DNA from: Polaribacter aestuariivivens
GTDB taxonomy: Bacteria > Bacteroidota > Bacteroidia > Flavobacteriales > Flavobacteriaceae
Direction of reading: 5' to 3'
Length of the DNA: 64,000 nt
Assembly: GCF_005885675.1 (NCBI RefSeq)
Contig: NZ_VANR01000001.1
Location: 1 to 64,000, forward strand
The stretch's first letter is position 1. Each line of letters starts with the position of its first letter. The translations under genes were made by a program, and so were the position numbers. The notes below the pieces were generated by a model. That model was not told where the DNA came from. It saw nothing but the letters and a program-made list of their open reading frames with translations, and did no database searches. Shown here in pieces: positions 9,205-17,877 of this stretch.

Positions 9205-9234
9205 GAAAGTCGTGATTTTAAAATCACGACTTTC
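9205..9234 (-). repeat. 30-base perfect palindrome, terminator-like on the minus strand
   Basis: GAAAGTCGTGATTTT (9205-9219) is the exact reverse complement of 9220-9234. Read on the minus strand it is followed by TATTTTT, as in a terminator or attenuator. On the plus strand no T run follows. The 345-base spacer 9080-9424 holds this palindrome, a weaker inverted repeat beside it and promoter-like sites on both strands, but no open reading frame worth calling. Confidence 0.7.
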
Positions 9235-9304
9235 ATTCTGAATTCTAACTGTGTAAATATTCTATCCCCCAATACAATATTTAGTCTTATTCAATTTTAT
9301 GATA

Positions 9305-9335
9305 CAAAAATAGAATAACATTTCCAATTTTGCAA
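9305..9335 (-). promoter_or_regulatory. Minus-strand promoter in the divergent spacer
   Basis: Read on the minus strand: TTG (complement of 9333-9335), a 20-base spacer, then TATTTTTG (complement of 9305-9312). The spacing equals that of the yebC promoter. The expected start near 9298 lies about 220 bases before the VWA gene, with the palindrome at 9205-9234 in between. Confidence 0.5.
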
Positions 9336-9388
9336 AATAAAATTACATCTAAACTACTACAAGACCCATTTTTATCTATAAAATCTAC

Positions 9389-9396
9389 TATATTTG
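9389..9396 (+). promoter_or_regulatory. Candidate -7 box for the membrane regulator gene
   Basis: TATATTTG fits TAnnTTTG and ends 29 bases before the ATG at 9425. No good -33 element was found. Confidence 0.4.
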
Positions 9397-9424
9397 CTCG
9401 ATATTTATTTTTTTTTACTAAATA

Positions 9425-10693
9425 ATGGAACAAATTAAGAAACACTATATATTATTCTTTTTAAGTATTTATTTTACTAACTTTTTTATAAATGCACAAG
9501 AAGTAGTAATTAGAAATGGAAGTGATTGGTATTATTATGACCAAGGTTACTTAGACGAAAACTGGATGCTTTCTAACGACTTATCCAATTGGAATATAGG
9601 TGCTTCTCCAATAGGTTATGGTGATTCAAAAATAAAAACCGAAATTAGCTTTGGAGGAAATAAGGAGAAAAAACACATCACTAAATATTTTAAGAAAAAA
9701 ATTAATATTGATGCAAACAACTATGTTGCCTACGAATTTAAAGTACAAAAAGATGATGGTATTGTTCTTTACATTGATGGTAAAGAAATATTTAGAGACA
9801 ACATGCCCAATCTTTCTATAACAGGAAAAACATTTGCTACAGATGTTATAGATGGAAAAATAGAAGACAAATATTTTTCATACATTTTTGATAATACCAT
9901 TTTTACTAAAAATGAAGCTATTATTAGTGTTTCTATACATCAAGCATATGAATCATCTAGTGATTGTATTTTCGACCTAGAATTAATAGGTCATGATAAT
10001 CCAGAGATATTAACTGTATTAGTTGATAAAAAAAACAAGTTAAACTCAGAATTATTAACAAAAATTGAAGATTTAAATGAAAAGTTTGAGTTTGATAAAT
10101 TAATCATGCAAAATGAGCTTTTAGAAAACAATAATAGTAATTTAAAAACTTCGTTATTTTTAACAAGTATTTTATTTATACTCTCTTTAATAGGCTATTA
10201 TTTTTTAATTCAAAGTAAAAATAATAGCAAACGTAAAAATGAAAAAAAACTTGCTGCTATTTCTAATCAAATATTAGAAAAAGAAAAAGAAATGATTACG
10301 TTAACTACTAACATACTGCATAATAAACAATATTTTAAAGAAATTAAAGCCGATATAAAAGGTATTGAAACCAAAGACAAATCCACCATAAATAATATTT
10401 TAAAGCAAATTGATTATGTTTTGGAGAGAGATGAAGATTGGGAGATTTTAAAAGAGCATTTTAATGCTGTATACAGTGGTTTTTATGAAAAATTGATAGC
10501 TTTACACCCGACATTATCTGAAACTGAATTAAGGCATTGTATGTTTGTAAAATTACATATGCAAACTAAAGAAATTGCAAGAATTCTTTTGATTGATCCA
10601 AGATCTGTACAAACTGCAAGGTACAGAATTAAGAAAAAAATAAATTTAAATGAAGATATGGATTTGAGAGATTATCTCTTAAGTATTAGTTAA
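9425..10693 (+). CDS. Membrane-anchored one-component regulator with extracytoplasmic beta domain and LuxR-type HTH
   Basis: The 422-residue protein has a signal peptide (about 1-24). A periplasmic domain (about 26-190) carries WYYYDQG, NWNIGASPIGYGD and DDGIVLYIDGKEIFRDNM, a beta-sandwich pattern seen in PA14/lectin-like sensors. A coiled coil, a single membrane helix (about 243-263) and a second coiled coil follow. The C-terminal HTH (about 362-410: LSETELRHCMFVKLHMQTKEIARIL, with SVQTARYRIKKK) is typical of Bacteroidota membrane-bound regulators. It would sense an extracytoplasmic ligand and act directly on DNA. The divergent VWA gene is the natural target. Its stop overlaps the convergent menE stop by 8 bases. 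Confidence 0.8.
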   Translation: MEQIKKHYILFFLSIYFTNFFINAQEVVIRNGSDWYYYDQGYLDENWMLSNDLSNWNIGASPIGYGDSKIKTEISFGGNKEKKHITKYFKKKINIDANNYVAYEFKVQKDDGIVLYIDGKEIFRDNMPNLSITGKTFATDVIDGKIEDKYFSYIFDNTIFTKNEAIISVSIHQAYESSSDCIFDLELIGHDNPEILTVLVDKKNKLNSELLTKIEDLNEKFEFDKLIMQNELLENNNSNLKTSLFLTSILFILSLIGYYFLIQSKNNSKRKNEKKLAAISNQILEKEKEMITLTTNILHNKQYFKEIKADIKGIETKDKSTINNILKQIDYVLERDEDWEILKEHFNAVYSGFYEKLIALHPTLSETELRHCMFVKLHMQTKEIARILLIDPRSVQTARYRIKKKINLNEDMDLRDYLLSIS

Positions 10694-11765
10694 TTGCTAA
10701 TTTGAGCGTTTTTTCTCGTTGAATTTTTCCTGTTGCTGTTTCTATAAAAGTATTTACAAAGTAAACTTCTTTTGGAATTTCAAACTTATGAAGTGTTTTT
10801 GTATTTTTTAGAATTGGAATTAAATTTTCTTTCTTGTAATTAAAAATTTCATTTCCTTCAATTACTAAAATTAACTTTTTGCCCAGTTTTTGATCAGAAA
10901 CTCCAGCTACAAAAAAACGCTTACTAATTATTTTAGCTAATTTCTCTTCAATTTTTTCTGGGTGAAGCTTAACACCTCCAGAATTTATTACATTATCAAA
11001 ACGACCTAACCATTCAAACTGAATATCTGAAATTAAATTCACAACGTCGTTTGTAAAAATAACATCATCTGTAATTTTTGGAGCTTTAATGACCAAGCAA
11101 TTTCTTTCGTCTTTATAAATTGTAATGTTAGGCAGCACTTTATAAAAAGATTGTTTTTCGTTTTCACTTAATCCTGAAAATTGATTTATTTTTTTTACTG
11201 CAATATGTGTGATGGTTTCTGTCATACCATAGGTTGCAAAAACTTCCGTAGAAACACTTTGCAATTTTTCTTGAAGCTGATTAGAAACCACACCTCCACC
11301 AACAATTAGCTTTTTAATATTGTGTAATTTATCAATTGAATTTTGCACCTGTAAAGGTATCATTGCTGAAAAATCGTAGGTTTTCTGAATATTTAATAAA
11401 GGATTAGAATTTGGTGCAACAACATCTAAATGCCAACCTAAACTCAATGCTCTTACCAACATCATTTTACCAGCAATATATTTAATTGGTAAACACAACA
11501 AAGCTGTTGTATTGGGTTTTAAATGAAAAAACAATCCAGTTGCCAAAGCTGATTGTAACATTTTACTTTTTTGAAGTAAAATTGATTTTGGTATTCCTGT
11601 AGAACCTGACGTTTGAACAACAATCTCATTTTCTATAGAAAACCATTCTTTTAAAAATTGATAAACGTCATCATATTTATTTTTTGTAAACGACAATAAC
11701 TCATCAACTGTTGAAAATGAAGTGTTATTTAATTGAAACTCTTTATGAAATTTATTCTGTTTCAA
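10686..11765 (-). CDS. menE: o-Succinylbenzoate-CoA ligase, short form
   Basis: An AMP-forming acyl-CoA ligase that activates o-succinylbenzoate in menaquinone synthesis. The P-loop TSGSTGIPK is near residues 53-61, ATYGMTET near 180, and the hinge and C-terminal lysine region (GRFDNVINSGGVKLHPEKIE, then TATGKIQRE) near the end. At 359 residues it is shorter than proteobacterial MenE, lacking most of the N-terminal subdomain, a form common in Bacteroidota. It is the last gene of a block with menC and menA, which supports the substrate. Its start overlaps the upstream CPBP gene by 14 bases, suggesting translational coupling. Confidence 0.85.
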   Translation of the reverse strand: MKQNKFHKEFQLNNTSFSTVDELLSFTKNKYDDVYQFLKEWFSIENEIVVQTSGSTGIPKSILLQKSKMLQSALATGLFFHLKPNTTALLCLPIKYIAGKMMLVRALSLGWHLDVVAPNSNPLLNIQKTYDFSAMIPLQVQNSIDKLHNIKKLIVGGGVVSNQLQEKLQSVSTEVFATYGMTETITHIAVKKINQFSGLSENEKQSFYKVLPNITIYKDERNCLVIKAPKITDDVIFTNDVVNLISDIQFEWLGRFDNVINSGGVKLHPEKIEEKLAKIISKRFFVAGVSDQKLGKKLILVIEGNEIFNYKKENLIPILKNTKTLHKFEIPKEVYFVNTFIETATGKIQREKTLKLAIN

Positions 11766-12936
11766 TATCGTTTAAAATTTTATAGTTTTCTTTTAAATTT
11801 ACTGGCTCAACAATTTTACCTGCTAGTTTTTCTTTCCAGTTTTTCCAACCATATTTTTTAGAAAAAAGAATTAATAAAAGTGGATATAGCACAAAAACTG
11901 GTATAAACATTTCCCAAGTTACGGAAGGCTCAGAAGTATCAATATACAAAGCATCAGTTTGAAAAACTGTCCAATCTGTAGTGATAAAAAAAGCTGCCAC
12001 AATGTTATTTATGGCGTGCAAACCTAATGCTAGTTCAGTTCCTTCATCCATTAACGTTACAATACCATACAACAAACCAGTTCCAATATAAAAAACCATT
12101 GTTATTTGCCCTAATTTTGCAACTTCAGGGTTTGCACTATGCAACAAACCGAAAACTACTGAGGTGATTAACAAAGGGGTTAATCTAGAGTTAAAAAAGA
12201 TATTGAGTAATTTATTAAATTCTGAATTAAAAATTTTTAAGAACAAATTAGAATCATTTAAAAAAATTAATAATAAGAGAATTGCAATAGAAACAATTGT
12301 CATATTCATTATATCGTAATTAAATATTTTATTTAGAAAAAATATGATAACAATAGAAAACAAAATATAAAGTAAATAAAAAGGGAATTTTTTACTAGTT
12401 GTAGAAATCCCAATTCCTTGCATAAAATAACCTCTAAAAAGTAGTTCTTCTAAACTTGTTTGAAATGGAATGAATAGAAATGAAATTGCTACTAAAATAA
12501 AAAATGGACTTGCTTTAAAATTCCAAATATAGTTTTCTGGTGCTAATAAAATTCCAATATAAGACATTACAATTGCAATAATACCCCAAACAAAAAACGC
12601 GTAAAAAAAACGTTTCCAATCTACTTTTTTTCTACTAGTTATTAATGATGTTATGGTTCTTTTATGAATGTACTTTATTCCAATACATAAAAAAATTAGT
12701 CCTGTAAAAAAGGTAAAAATCATTAAAAAAAGTAAAAAATTTTTATTTAAACCTGCAGTCATAAAATTATTTTGTGCAAATTCCGTAAACTGTGATAAAT
12801 TTTCTGATTTTGCTGCAGCTGCCATTACCAAAGGAATTGCTCCTAATATTTGCCAGCCAAAAAATATTAAAACAATGGTAAGTACCCAATGATACCATTC
12901 GTTTTTTCCTTTATATGCTTGTTGAATAAAATTCAT
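11752..12936 (-). CDS. CPBP family intramembrane glutamic protease
   Basis: A 394-residue polytopic membrane protein with the ABI/CPBP signature: EELLFRGYFMQG (motif 1), GLLHSANPE (motif 2) and LHAINN (motif 3). The paired glutamates and the histidines are the catalytic set in this family (Rce1/MroQ relatives). Several hydrophobic helices flank them. The substrate is unknown. It sits between menC (3 bases) and menE (14-base overlap), so it is co-expressed with menaquinone enzymes, although the family has no established role in that pathway. The gene could simply be a passenger of the operon. Confidence 0.85.
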   Translation of the reverse strand: MNFIQQAYKGKNEWYHWVLTIVLIFFGWQILGAIPLVMAAAAKSENLSQFTEFAQNNFMTAGLNKNFLLFLMIFTFFTGLIFLCIGIKYIHKRTITSLITSRKKVDWKRFFYAFFVWGIIAIVMSYIGILLAPENYIWNFKASPFFILVAISFLFIPFQTSLEELLFRGYFMQGIGISTTSKKFPFYLLYILFSIVIIFFLNKIFNYDIMNMTIVSIAILLLLIFLNDSNLFLKIFNSEFNKLLNIFFNSRLTPLLITSVVFGLLHSANPEVAKLGQITMVFYIGTGLLYGIVTLMDEGTELALGLHAINNIVAAFFITTDWTVFQTDALYIDTSEPSVTWEMFIPVFVLYPLLLILFSKKYGWKNWKEKLAGKIVEPVNLKENYKILNDIETE

Positions 12937-12939
12937 TTT

Positions 12940-13977
12940 TTATAGATTAAAATTCCAGTTTTTGGATTTATTATATTGTAATGTTCCGTTTTTTACTTCT
13001 AAAGGACTATCGAAATTATTTGTAAATAAACTTCCTGTTCCAAGACCTTGTGGCAATTTATTGTTTAATGTATAAGTAAATTGTGCAATGGCATTTAACC
13101 CAATATTGCTTTCTAGTGCTGATGTAATCCACCAATTTATAGCTTTATTTTCTGCTAACTGAATCCATTCTTTACTTCCAAAAAATCCGCCAATTAAACT
13201 TGGTTTTAAAATAATATATTGTGGATTTATGATTTCTACTACTTGCTTTTTTTCTTCAGATGAAAACACTCCAATTAACTCTTCATCCAAGGCAATTGCT
13301 AAAGGTGTTTTTTCGCATAATAAAGCCATTTCTTGCAACTGACCTTGTTTGATGGGTTGTTCTATAGAATGTAAATTTAAAGTTGCTAATTTTTCTAACT
13401 TTTGAAGTGCTTCTTCTGGTTTAAACGCTCCATTTGCATCAACTCGTAACTCAATTTCGTCTGCTGAAAACTCATTTCTTATGGATTTTAATAAATTGAT
13501 TTCTTCATCAAAATTTATGGCACCAATTTTCATCTTAATACAAGAAAAACCTGTTTTTAGTTTTTCTTTAATTTGTGCTTTCATAAAGTTTTTATCTCCC
13601 ATCCAAACCAAGCCATTTATTGAAATTACTTGATTTCCTTTCGTGAATTCAGAAGGAAATAACTCAAATTGATGATTACTTTTCAAGGATAAAAATGCCT
13701 GTTCTAAACCAAATTGAATAGATGGATAGTGATTGACTTTTAGTAATAATTTTTCTAAGCCTAAATTGATGTTTTTACAAACCCATTTTAATTTTTCTTC
13801 ATAATTTGGAACATCGTCAATGCTTAAACCTCTAAATAAACCAGTTTCTCCAACTCCTGTTTTGTTATTTTCTTCTAAAAAAATAAACCAAGTTTCTTTT
13901 GTTTTTAAAATTCCGCGAGAAGTTCCACTTGGATTTTTAAAATTGAGAATGTATTTTTTGTACGTTGCTTTTATCAA
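12940..13977 (-). CDS. menC: o-Succinylbenzoate synthase, enolase superfamily
   Basis: Enolase-superfamily fold of 345 residues. The catalytic KxK lies in CIKMKIG (about 143-149). The metal ligands are in LRVDANG, HSIEQP and ALDEEL, and the second catalytic lysine is in IILKPSLIGG. These are shared with dipeptide epimerases, so the sequence alone does not fix the substrate. Placement between menE and menA strongly favours dehydration of SHCHC to o-succinylbenzoate in menaquinone synthesis. It is 35 bases downstream of the SRPBCC gene and 3 bases before the CPBP gene in one minus-strand unit. menD, menF and menB are not in the window. Confidence 0.88.
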   Translation of the reverse strand: MIKATYKKYILNFKNPSGTSRGILKTKETWFIFLEENNKTGVGETGLFRGLSIDDVPNYEEKLKWVCKNINLGLEKLLLKVNHYPSIQFGLEQAFLSLKSNHQFELFPSEFTKGNQVISINGLVWMGDKNFMKAQIKEKLKTGFSCIKMKIGAINFDEEINLLKSIRNEFSADEIELRVDANGAFKPEEALQKLEKLATLNLHSIEQPIKQGQLQEMALLCEKTPLAIALDEELIGVFSSEEKKQVVEIINPQYIILKPSLIGGFFGSKEWIQLAENKAINWWITSALESNIGLNAIAQFTYTLNNKLPQGLGTGSLFTNNFDSPLEVKNGTLQYNKSKNWNFNL

Positions 13978-14012
13978 AGTAAAATTGTTGCTAAATTATA
14001 GAAAAACTGTTA

Positions 14013-14537
14013 TTACTGGTTTTTTTCTTCTTCAATATACTTTTTAAAATTATTTAAATAGCTTTGATCTTGTTCTTGAAAAGTACTTTTAAAATATGGA
14101 AATAAACACGCCATAATGTAAGAGTCACTCTTACAACTTGCGCTTAGCGTAATGGTTGTTGTATTATTTTCATCGGTAAAAATATAATCGTCCTTTTTTA
14201 ACATGTTTTCGGCATCAAAAAACAAAGTAACCTTTTCATTAGGTACGTATGCCATAATTTTTTCAGTCATTTTTATTTCTTGACCTTGAGTTAAAACTAC
14301 TACATCATAAATACTACCTGTTATACCTGGATTTTTATTAATTGTTGTTACTGATTGAACTTCTGGAATCCAATTTTTAACACTGTCAATTTTTATAAAT
14401 GCATCAAAAACCTCTTCAACAGGTTTATTTACAGAAACTGTTGCTGTGTATTTTGTTTCTTTTACAACCAAACCTGTCACAAAAAAGGCTAAAACCAGCA
14501 CTGTAATAATGCCTAAAATTATTTTTATTGCTTTCAT
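14013..14537 (-). CDS. Membrane-tethered SRPBCC (START/Bet v 1-like) protein
   Basis: The 174-residue protein begins with a basic start and one membrane helix (about 3-24, IKIILGIITVLVLAFFVTGLVV). A helix-grip domain follows: TATVSVNKPVEEVFDAF, GITGSIYDVV and TITLSASCKS. Polyketide-cyclase/START-like domains bind hydrophobic ligands, so a lipid or quinone-related ligand is plausible but not shown. It lies 12 bases after menA and 35 before menC, inside the menaquinone block. Confidence 0.75.
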   Translation of the reverse strand: MKAIKIILGIITVLVLAFFVTGLVVKETKYTATVSVNKPVEEVFDAFIKIDSVKNWIPEVQSVTTINKNPGITGSIYDVVVLTQGQEIKMTEKIMAYVPNEKVTLFFDAENMLKKDDYIFTDENNTTTITLSASCKSDSYIMACLFPYFKSTFQEQDQSYLNNFKKYIEEEKNQ

Positions 14538-14549
14538 AAATATTATCTT

Positions 14550-15494
14550 TTAAAATACTGTTTGCCCTACTGCAAATAGTATTGCAAACAAAAATGTACT
14601 GAGTGCTACTTTTTTTAATTCACTGTCTAATGCTGCAGGAATCTTATTTTCTGCAACCGTTTTTACATTTTTAATCAAAGGTACAAACGCAATTAAAAAT
14701 ACCAATTGATAAATGGATTTAAAATTTAAAAACACGTAAATTAAAGTTGTTATTAATGCTCCAAAAATTAAAAAATAATGGTATTTTTTTGCTTTTTGGA
14801 AGCCTAATTTTACAACCAATGTATTTTTATTGTTTTTTTCATCCTCTTCTCTATCTCTTAAATTATTCAAATTTAAAACTGCTGTACTTAACAAACCTAT
14901 AGAAATTGCTGGTAAAAATATTTTAAAGTCGATTTGTTTTGTATATAAAAAATAACTTCCAACAACACTTAATAAACCAAAAAACAGAAATACAAAAACA
15001 TCACCAAAACCACTGTAACCATAAGCTGAGTTACCTACTGTGTATTTTATAGCTGCTGCAATAGAGGCTATTCCTAAAACAAAAAATAAGATGGAATATC
15101 CAAAGTTTTCAATCCCAAATGCAACATAAATTAAAAGTAAAGCAATAATTAATGTGATGATTGTGGTAATTATCATTGCCATTTTCATTTGTTTTGGTGT
15201 GATGGCTCCAGAAGAAACCATACGTGCTTCTCCTGTTCTATTTTTGTCTGAACCTTTAATACCATCACCATAATCATTCGCAAAGTTTGATAAAACTTGA
15301 AAACCAATGGTGGTTAAAATTGCTAACCAGAAAATTTCAGAAGTCAATACTGAAGGATAACCAAAACATCCCCAAAAACTATCTGAATGCATTAAAGAAA
15401 AATGATTTCCCAAAATACTTCCCACAATAATTCCAGAAACAGACAAAGGTAAAGTTCGTAAACGTGCTGCTTTTATAAAACTTTTTACATCCAT
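14550..15494 (-). CDS. menA: 1,4-Dihydroxy-2-naphthoate polyprenyltransferase
   Basis: UbiA-superfamily membrane prenyltransferase, 314 residues. The first Asp-rich motif is NFANDYGDGIKGSD (about 70-83), and the second is LNNLRDREEDEKNNKNTLVVKLG (split here as LRDREED and NTLVVKLG, about 210-230). About eight hydrophobic segments are visible. It attaches the isoprenoid tail to dihydroxynaphthoate at the inner membrane. It overlaps the upstream bPH gene by 10 bases. Together with menC and menE it defines a partial menaquinone operon, menaquinone being the expected respiratory quinone of the family. Confidence 0.93.
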   Translation of the reverse strand: MDVKSFIKAARLRTLPLSVSGIIVGSILGNHFSLMHSDSFWGCFGYPSVLTSEIFWLAILTTIGFQVLSNFANDYGDGIKGSDKNRTGEARMVSSGAITPKQMKMAMIITTIITLIIALLLIYVAFGIENFGYSILFFVLGIASIAAAIKYTVGNSAYGYSGFGDVFVFLFFGLLSVVGSYFLYTKQIDFKIFLPAISIGLLSTAVLNLNNLRDREEDEKNNKNTLVVKLGFQKAKKYHYFLIFGALITTLIYVFLNFKSIYQLVFLIAFVPLIKNVKTVAENKIPAALDSELKKVALSTFLFAILFAVGQTVF

Positions 15495-16984
15495 GATTTT
15501 TGGCTTGTTTCAATTTTAAACAATGTATAATTATATATTTTTAATGCTTTTTCCATTGAAATACAAGGAATTTTAATTTTACCTGATGCTGTTTGAAAAA
15601 CAAGATCTGCCACATTTTTTCTTGCCTGAAAAATGGTTTGCTTCAGTTTTATATTTTGAACTTTAAAAAAAGGCAAATACGTTTTGTGTGTTTCTATACT
15701 GCCTTGACCTACCAATAACAATTCCTCACTAAAAAGATAATATCGTTTCTTGTAGGTTTTTTCTATAATCAATATGAAAATTGGTAAAATTACGGCGTTT
15801 AACCCAAAAACATAATAATTCTCAAATGCAAAAAACAAGCCCAAGTTTATTACTAAAATTAAAAAGAAACTTCTAAAATACATTCGATATCTAAAATAAG
15901 AATCTGGTAAGTTTTTGTCGTAATTTGTTACGTTTTCTTCTGGAAAAAGTAAGTTTTTAATTTCTGAAACCTGTTTGTTTTTACAACCAACAATTTTAAT
16001 AACCTTTTCTTGTTTTTTATTTACTTTTCCGCTAATTGCTTGTTTGAAAGTAATAAATGAAATACCTAATTTCTTTTTAATTGGATTGCTTGAAATAGTA
16101 ATGTGCTGTACTTTTCCTTTTTTTAAAATTACTGAGTTTTTTGTTGTTAAGCCTTGATAAATTTCTAACGCATTATTTTTAATGTAAACTGTTAAATTAA
16201 AATGTTTTAAAAAAATACGAAATACAGAACTTAATACAGCTATAATTGTTAAAAGTATAAGAAAGCCAACAATTAAAATTACGCTAGACTCTAAAACAGA
16301 GGTGTTTTCTGATATAAAACTATCCAACAAATCTCTTTTGCCCAAACCTTTAAAAAGCTCATCTATTTGCTGGTAAAAACCTACTAAAATTGCAAATAAA
16401 AGCAGTAAACTTTGTAGATGGTTTTCAGTAAGACTCACTTTTAAAAGTGCCAAAAATCCAACTTTTAAAAAAGGCTTTTCTGCTAAAACAGCTTCTTCTG
16501 TAGTTATTTTTTTATCGTAAATAGTAATGGCTTGCTTTAATGCTTTTGCTTCTTTAAAAGACAGTGCTTTAATAGAAATTTCTGCTTTACTAGAACCTGC
16601 TGTTTCAATATTTACTTCATGAACATTTATTATTTGTTGAATAATATTTTGTTTGAAGTTTATATTTTGAATTCTATCAAAAGAAATGGAAGTATTTGTT
16701 TTACTAATGATTCCTTTTTTTAAAATAAAGTGATTGTTTTCTATTTTAAATTGAAAGTTTTTAAAAATTAAAAAGGCCCTAATAAAAAAGAAAAGTAGTA
16801 AGAAACCTACTCCTAAATAAATATAAGTTAACGTGGTTTCTGAAATTTTGGAAAAACGTTGAATGAATAAAAAAAGTAAAATCCAAAAAGCTTTTAATAC
16901 TTTGTAAAGTAAGTTAATGTAAATTACAAGAATTCCTTTTTTAGATTGCCTTCTAAACTGACTGAAATTTTCTGAATTATCCAT
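15485..16984 (-). CDS. Membrane protein with repeated bacterial PH (bPH2) domains, YdbT-like
   Basis: 499 residues with paired membrane helices followed by bPH2 domains: one around 75-160 (FDRIQNINFKQNIIQQI), a second around 270-345 (KGKVQHITISSNPIKKKLG) and a third C-terminal one (FFKVQNIKLKQTIFQARKNVADL). This three-module layout matches the YdbT family. The smaller partner is encoded just upstream with an 8-base overlap, as for YdbS-YdbT pairs in Firmicutes, where such pairs have been linked to tolerance of antimicrobial compounds. Role here unknown. Confidence 0.82.
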   Translation of the reverse strand: MDNSENFSQFRRQSKKGILVIYINLLYKVLKAFWILLFLFIQRFSKISETTLTYIYLGVGFLLLFFFIRAFLIFKNFQFKIENNHFILKKGIISKTNTSISFDRIQNINFKQNIIQQIINVHEVNIETAGSSKAEISIKALSFKEAKALKQAITIYDKKITTEEAVLAEKPFLKVGFLALLKVSLTENHLQSLLLLFAILVGFYQQIDELFKGLGKRDLLDSFISENTSVLESSVILIVGFLILLTIIAVLSSVFRIFLKHFNLTVYIKNNALEIYQGLTTKNSVILKKGKVQHITISSNPIKKKLGISFITFKQAISGKVNKKQEKVIKIVGCKNKQVSEIKNLLFPEENVTNYDKNLPDSYFRYRMYFRSFFLILVINLGLFFAFENYYVFGLNAVILPIFILIIEKTYKKRYYLFSEELLLVGQGSIETHKTYLPFFKVQNIKLKQTIFQARKNVADLVFQTASGKIKIPCISMEKALKIYNYTLFKIETSQKSWM

Positions 16985-17486
16985 CTATTTTATTACTGAT
17001 GAATTCTTTAATTTCTAAAGCATTTTTACTTAAAAGTCCGCGAATTTTTAAATCGTCACTACTATCACCAGCTGTAAAAACACTTAAAGTTACCAAACCA
17101 AAAAAACGAGCAATTGGGCCTTGATCTATTTCCACATGCTGAACTCTGTTAAAAGGAACTGTGGTTAGTTTTTTAAAAAAAATACCATTTTTGTAAGAAA
17201 TATCTTTTTCTCTAACTGCAAATTTTCTTTTTTTAAAACCAACTATTTTTATGAAAAGGGTAAATACTAAAATTACAGTATATAAAACATATAGCCAAAA
17301 TTTGTATTCTTTTAGATTGAAAATATCTTTATAAACAGCAAAAAAAACGGCTATAAATAATAGTAAAAAAATAAAAATTGTATTGATTATAATAACGTTT
17401 AAATACTTTTTTTCAATATTTTTAAATGTTATTTCTGAAATATCAGGAAAAGAAGTAACTAAAATATTTTGAAAAGAATTTGTCAT
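16977..17486 (-). CDS. bPH2-domain membrane protein, YdbS-like
   Basis: 169 residues: two membrane helices (about 30-85, including VIIINTIFIFLLLFIAVFFA and FWLYVLYTVILVFTLFI) and one bPH2 domain (KKLTTVPFNRVQHVEIDQGPIARFFGL). Small partner of the following large bPH protein (8-base overlap). It starts 9 bases after the SPOR lipoprotein gene in the same transcript. Confidence 0.8.
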   Translation of the reverse strand: MTNSFQNILVTSFPDISEITFKNIEKKYLNVIIINTIFIFLLLFIAVFFAVYKDIFNLKEYKFWLYVLYTVILVFTLFIKIVGFKKRKFAVREKDISYKNGIFFKKLTTVPFNRVQHVEIDQGPIARFFGLVTLSVFTAGDSSDDLKIRGLLSKNALEIKEFISNKIDG

Positions 17487-17495
17487 ACAAAAGTA

Positions 17496-17876
17496 TTATT
17501 GCAGTGCTTCTTGAATAGAAATAGGATTATTGTTTTTTAAAGCTTGTATAAATGCACCTTTATACTTTTTACGTATTTGGTTTCTAAAATTTTGTGCTTC
17601 TAAATAGGTTTCAAAACTACCAATTCTGTACTTTGTGAATGAGTCTTCTTGAAAAACTTGTACATCATTAAGATTTGCTAAAGCTTCATTTTCGTTTTTT
17701 AAAGCTGCGATTTGTACAGTAAATACTAGTTTTGGAGCAGTAATAATTTCATCTTTTTCAGGGATTGTAATACTGTCTTTTACTTCTATTTTTTCAATAG
17801 GAGCTTCTTCTTTTTTCTCGTTTTTACTACAAGATAAAAAAATGATACAGCAAAATACGAGAAGTAAATTTTTCAT
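17496..17876 (-). CDS. SPOR-domain lipoprotein
   Basis: The start is set at MKNLLLVFCCIIFLSC rather than 8 codons upstream. This gives a proper lipobox (Cys16) and removes an overlap with the preceding gene, whose stop ends at 17878. After an acidic/lysine-rich linker, a SPOR domain follows (FTVQIAALKNENEALANLN, then YRIGSFETYLEAQNFRNQI). SPOR domains bind septal, denuded peptidoglycan, so the mature 126-residue protein is likely anchored in a membrane facing the wall. The amidase four genes upstream also ends in a SPOR domain. Confidence 0.85.
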   Translation of the reverse strand: MKNLLLVFCCIIFLSCSKNEKKEEAPIEKIEVKDSITIPEKDEIITAPKLVFTVQIAALKNENEALANLNDVQVFQEDSFTKYRIGSFETYLEAQNFRNQIRKKYKGAFIQALKNNNPISIQEALQ

Positions 17877-17877
17877 C

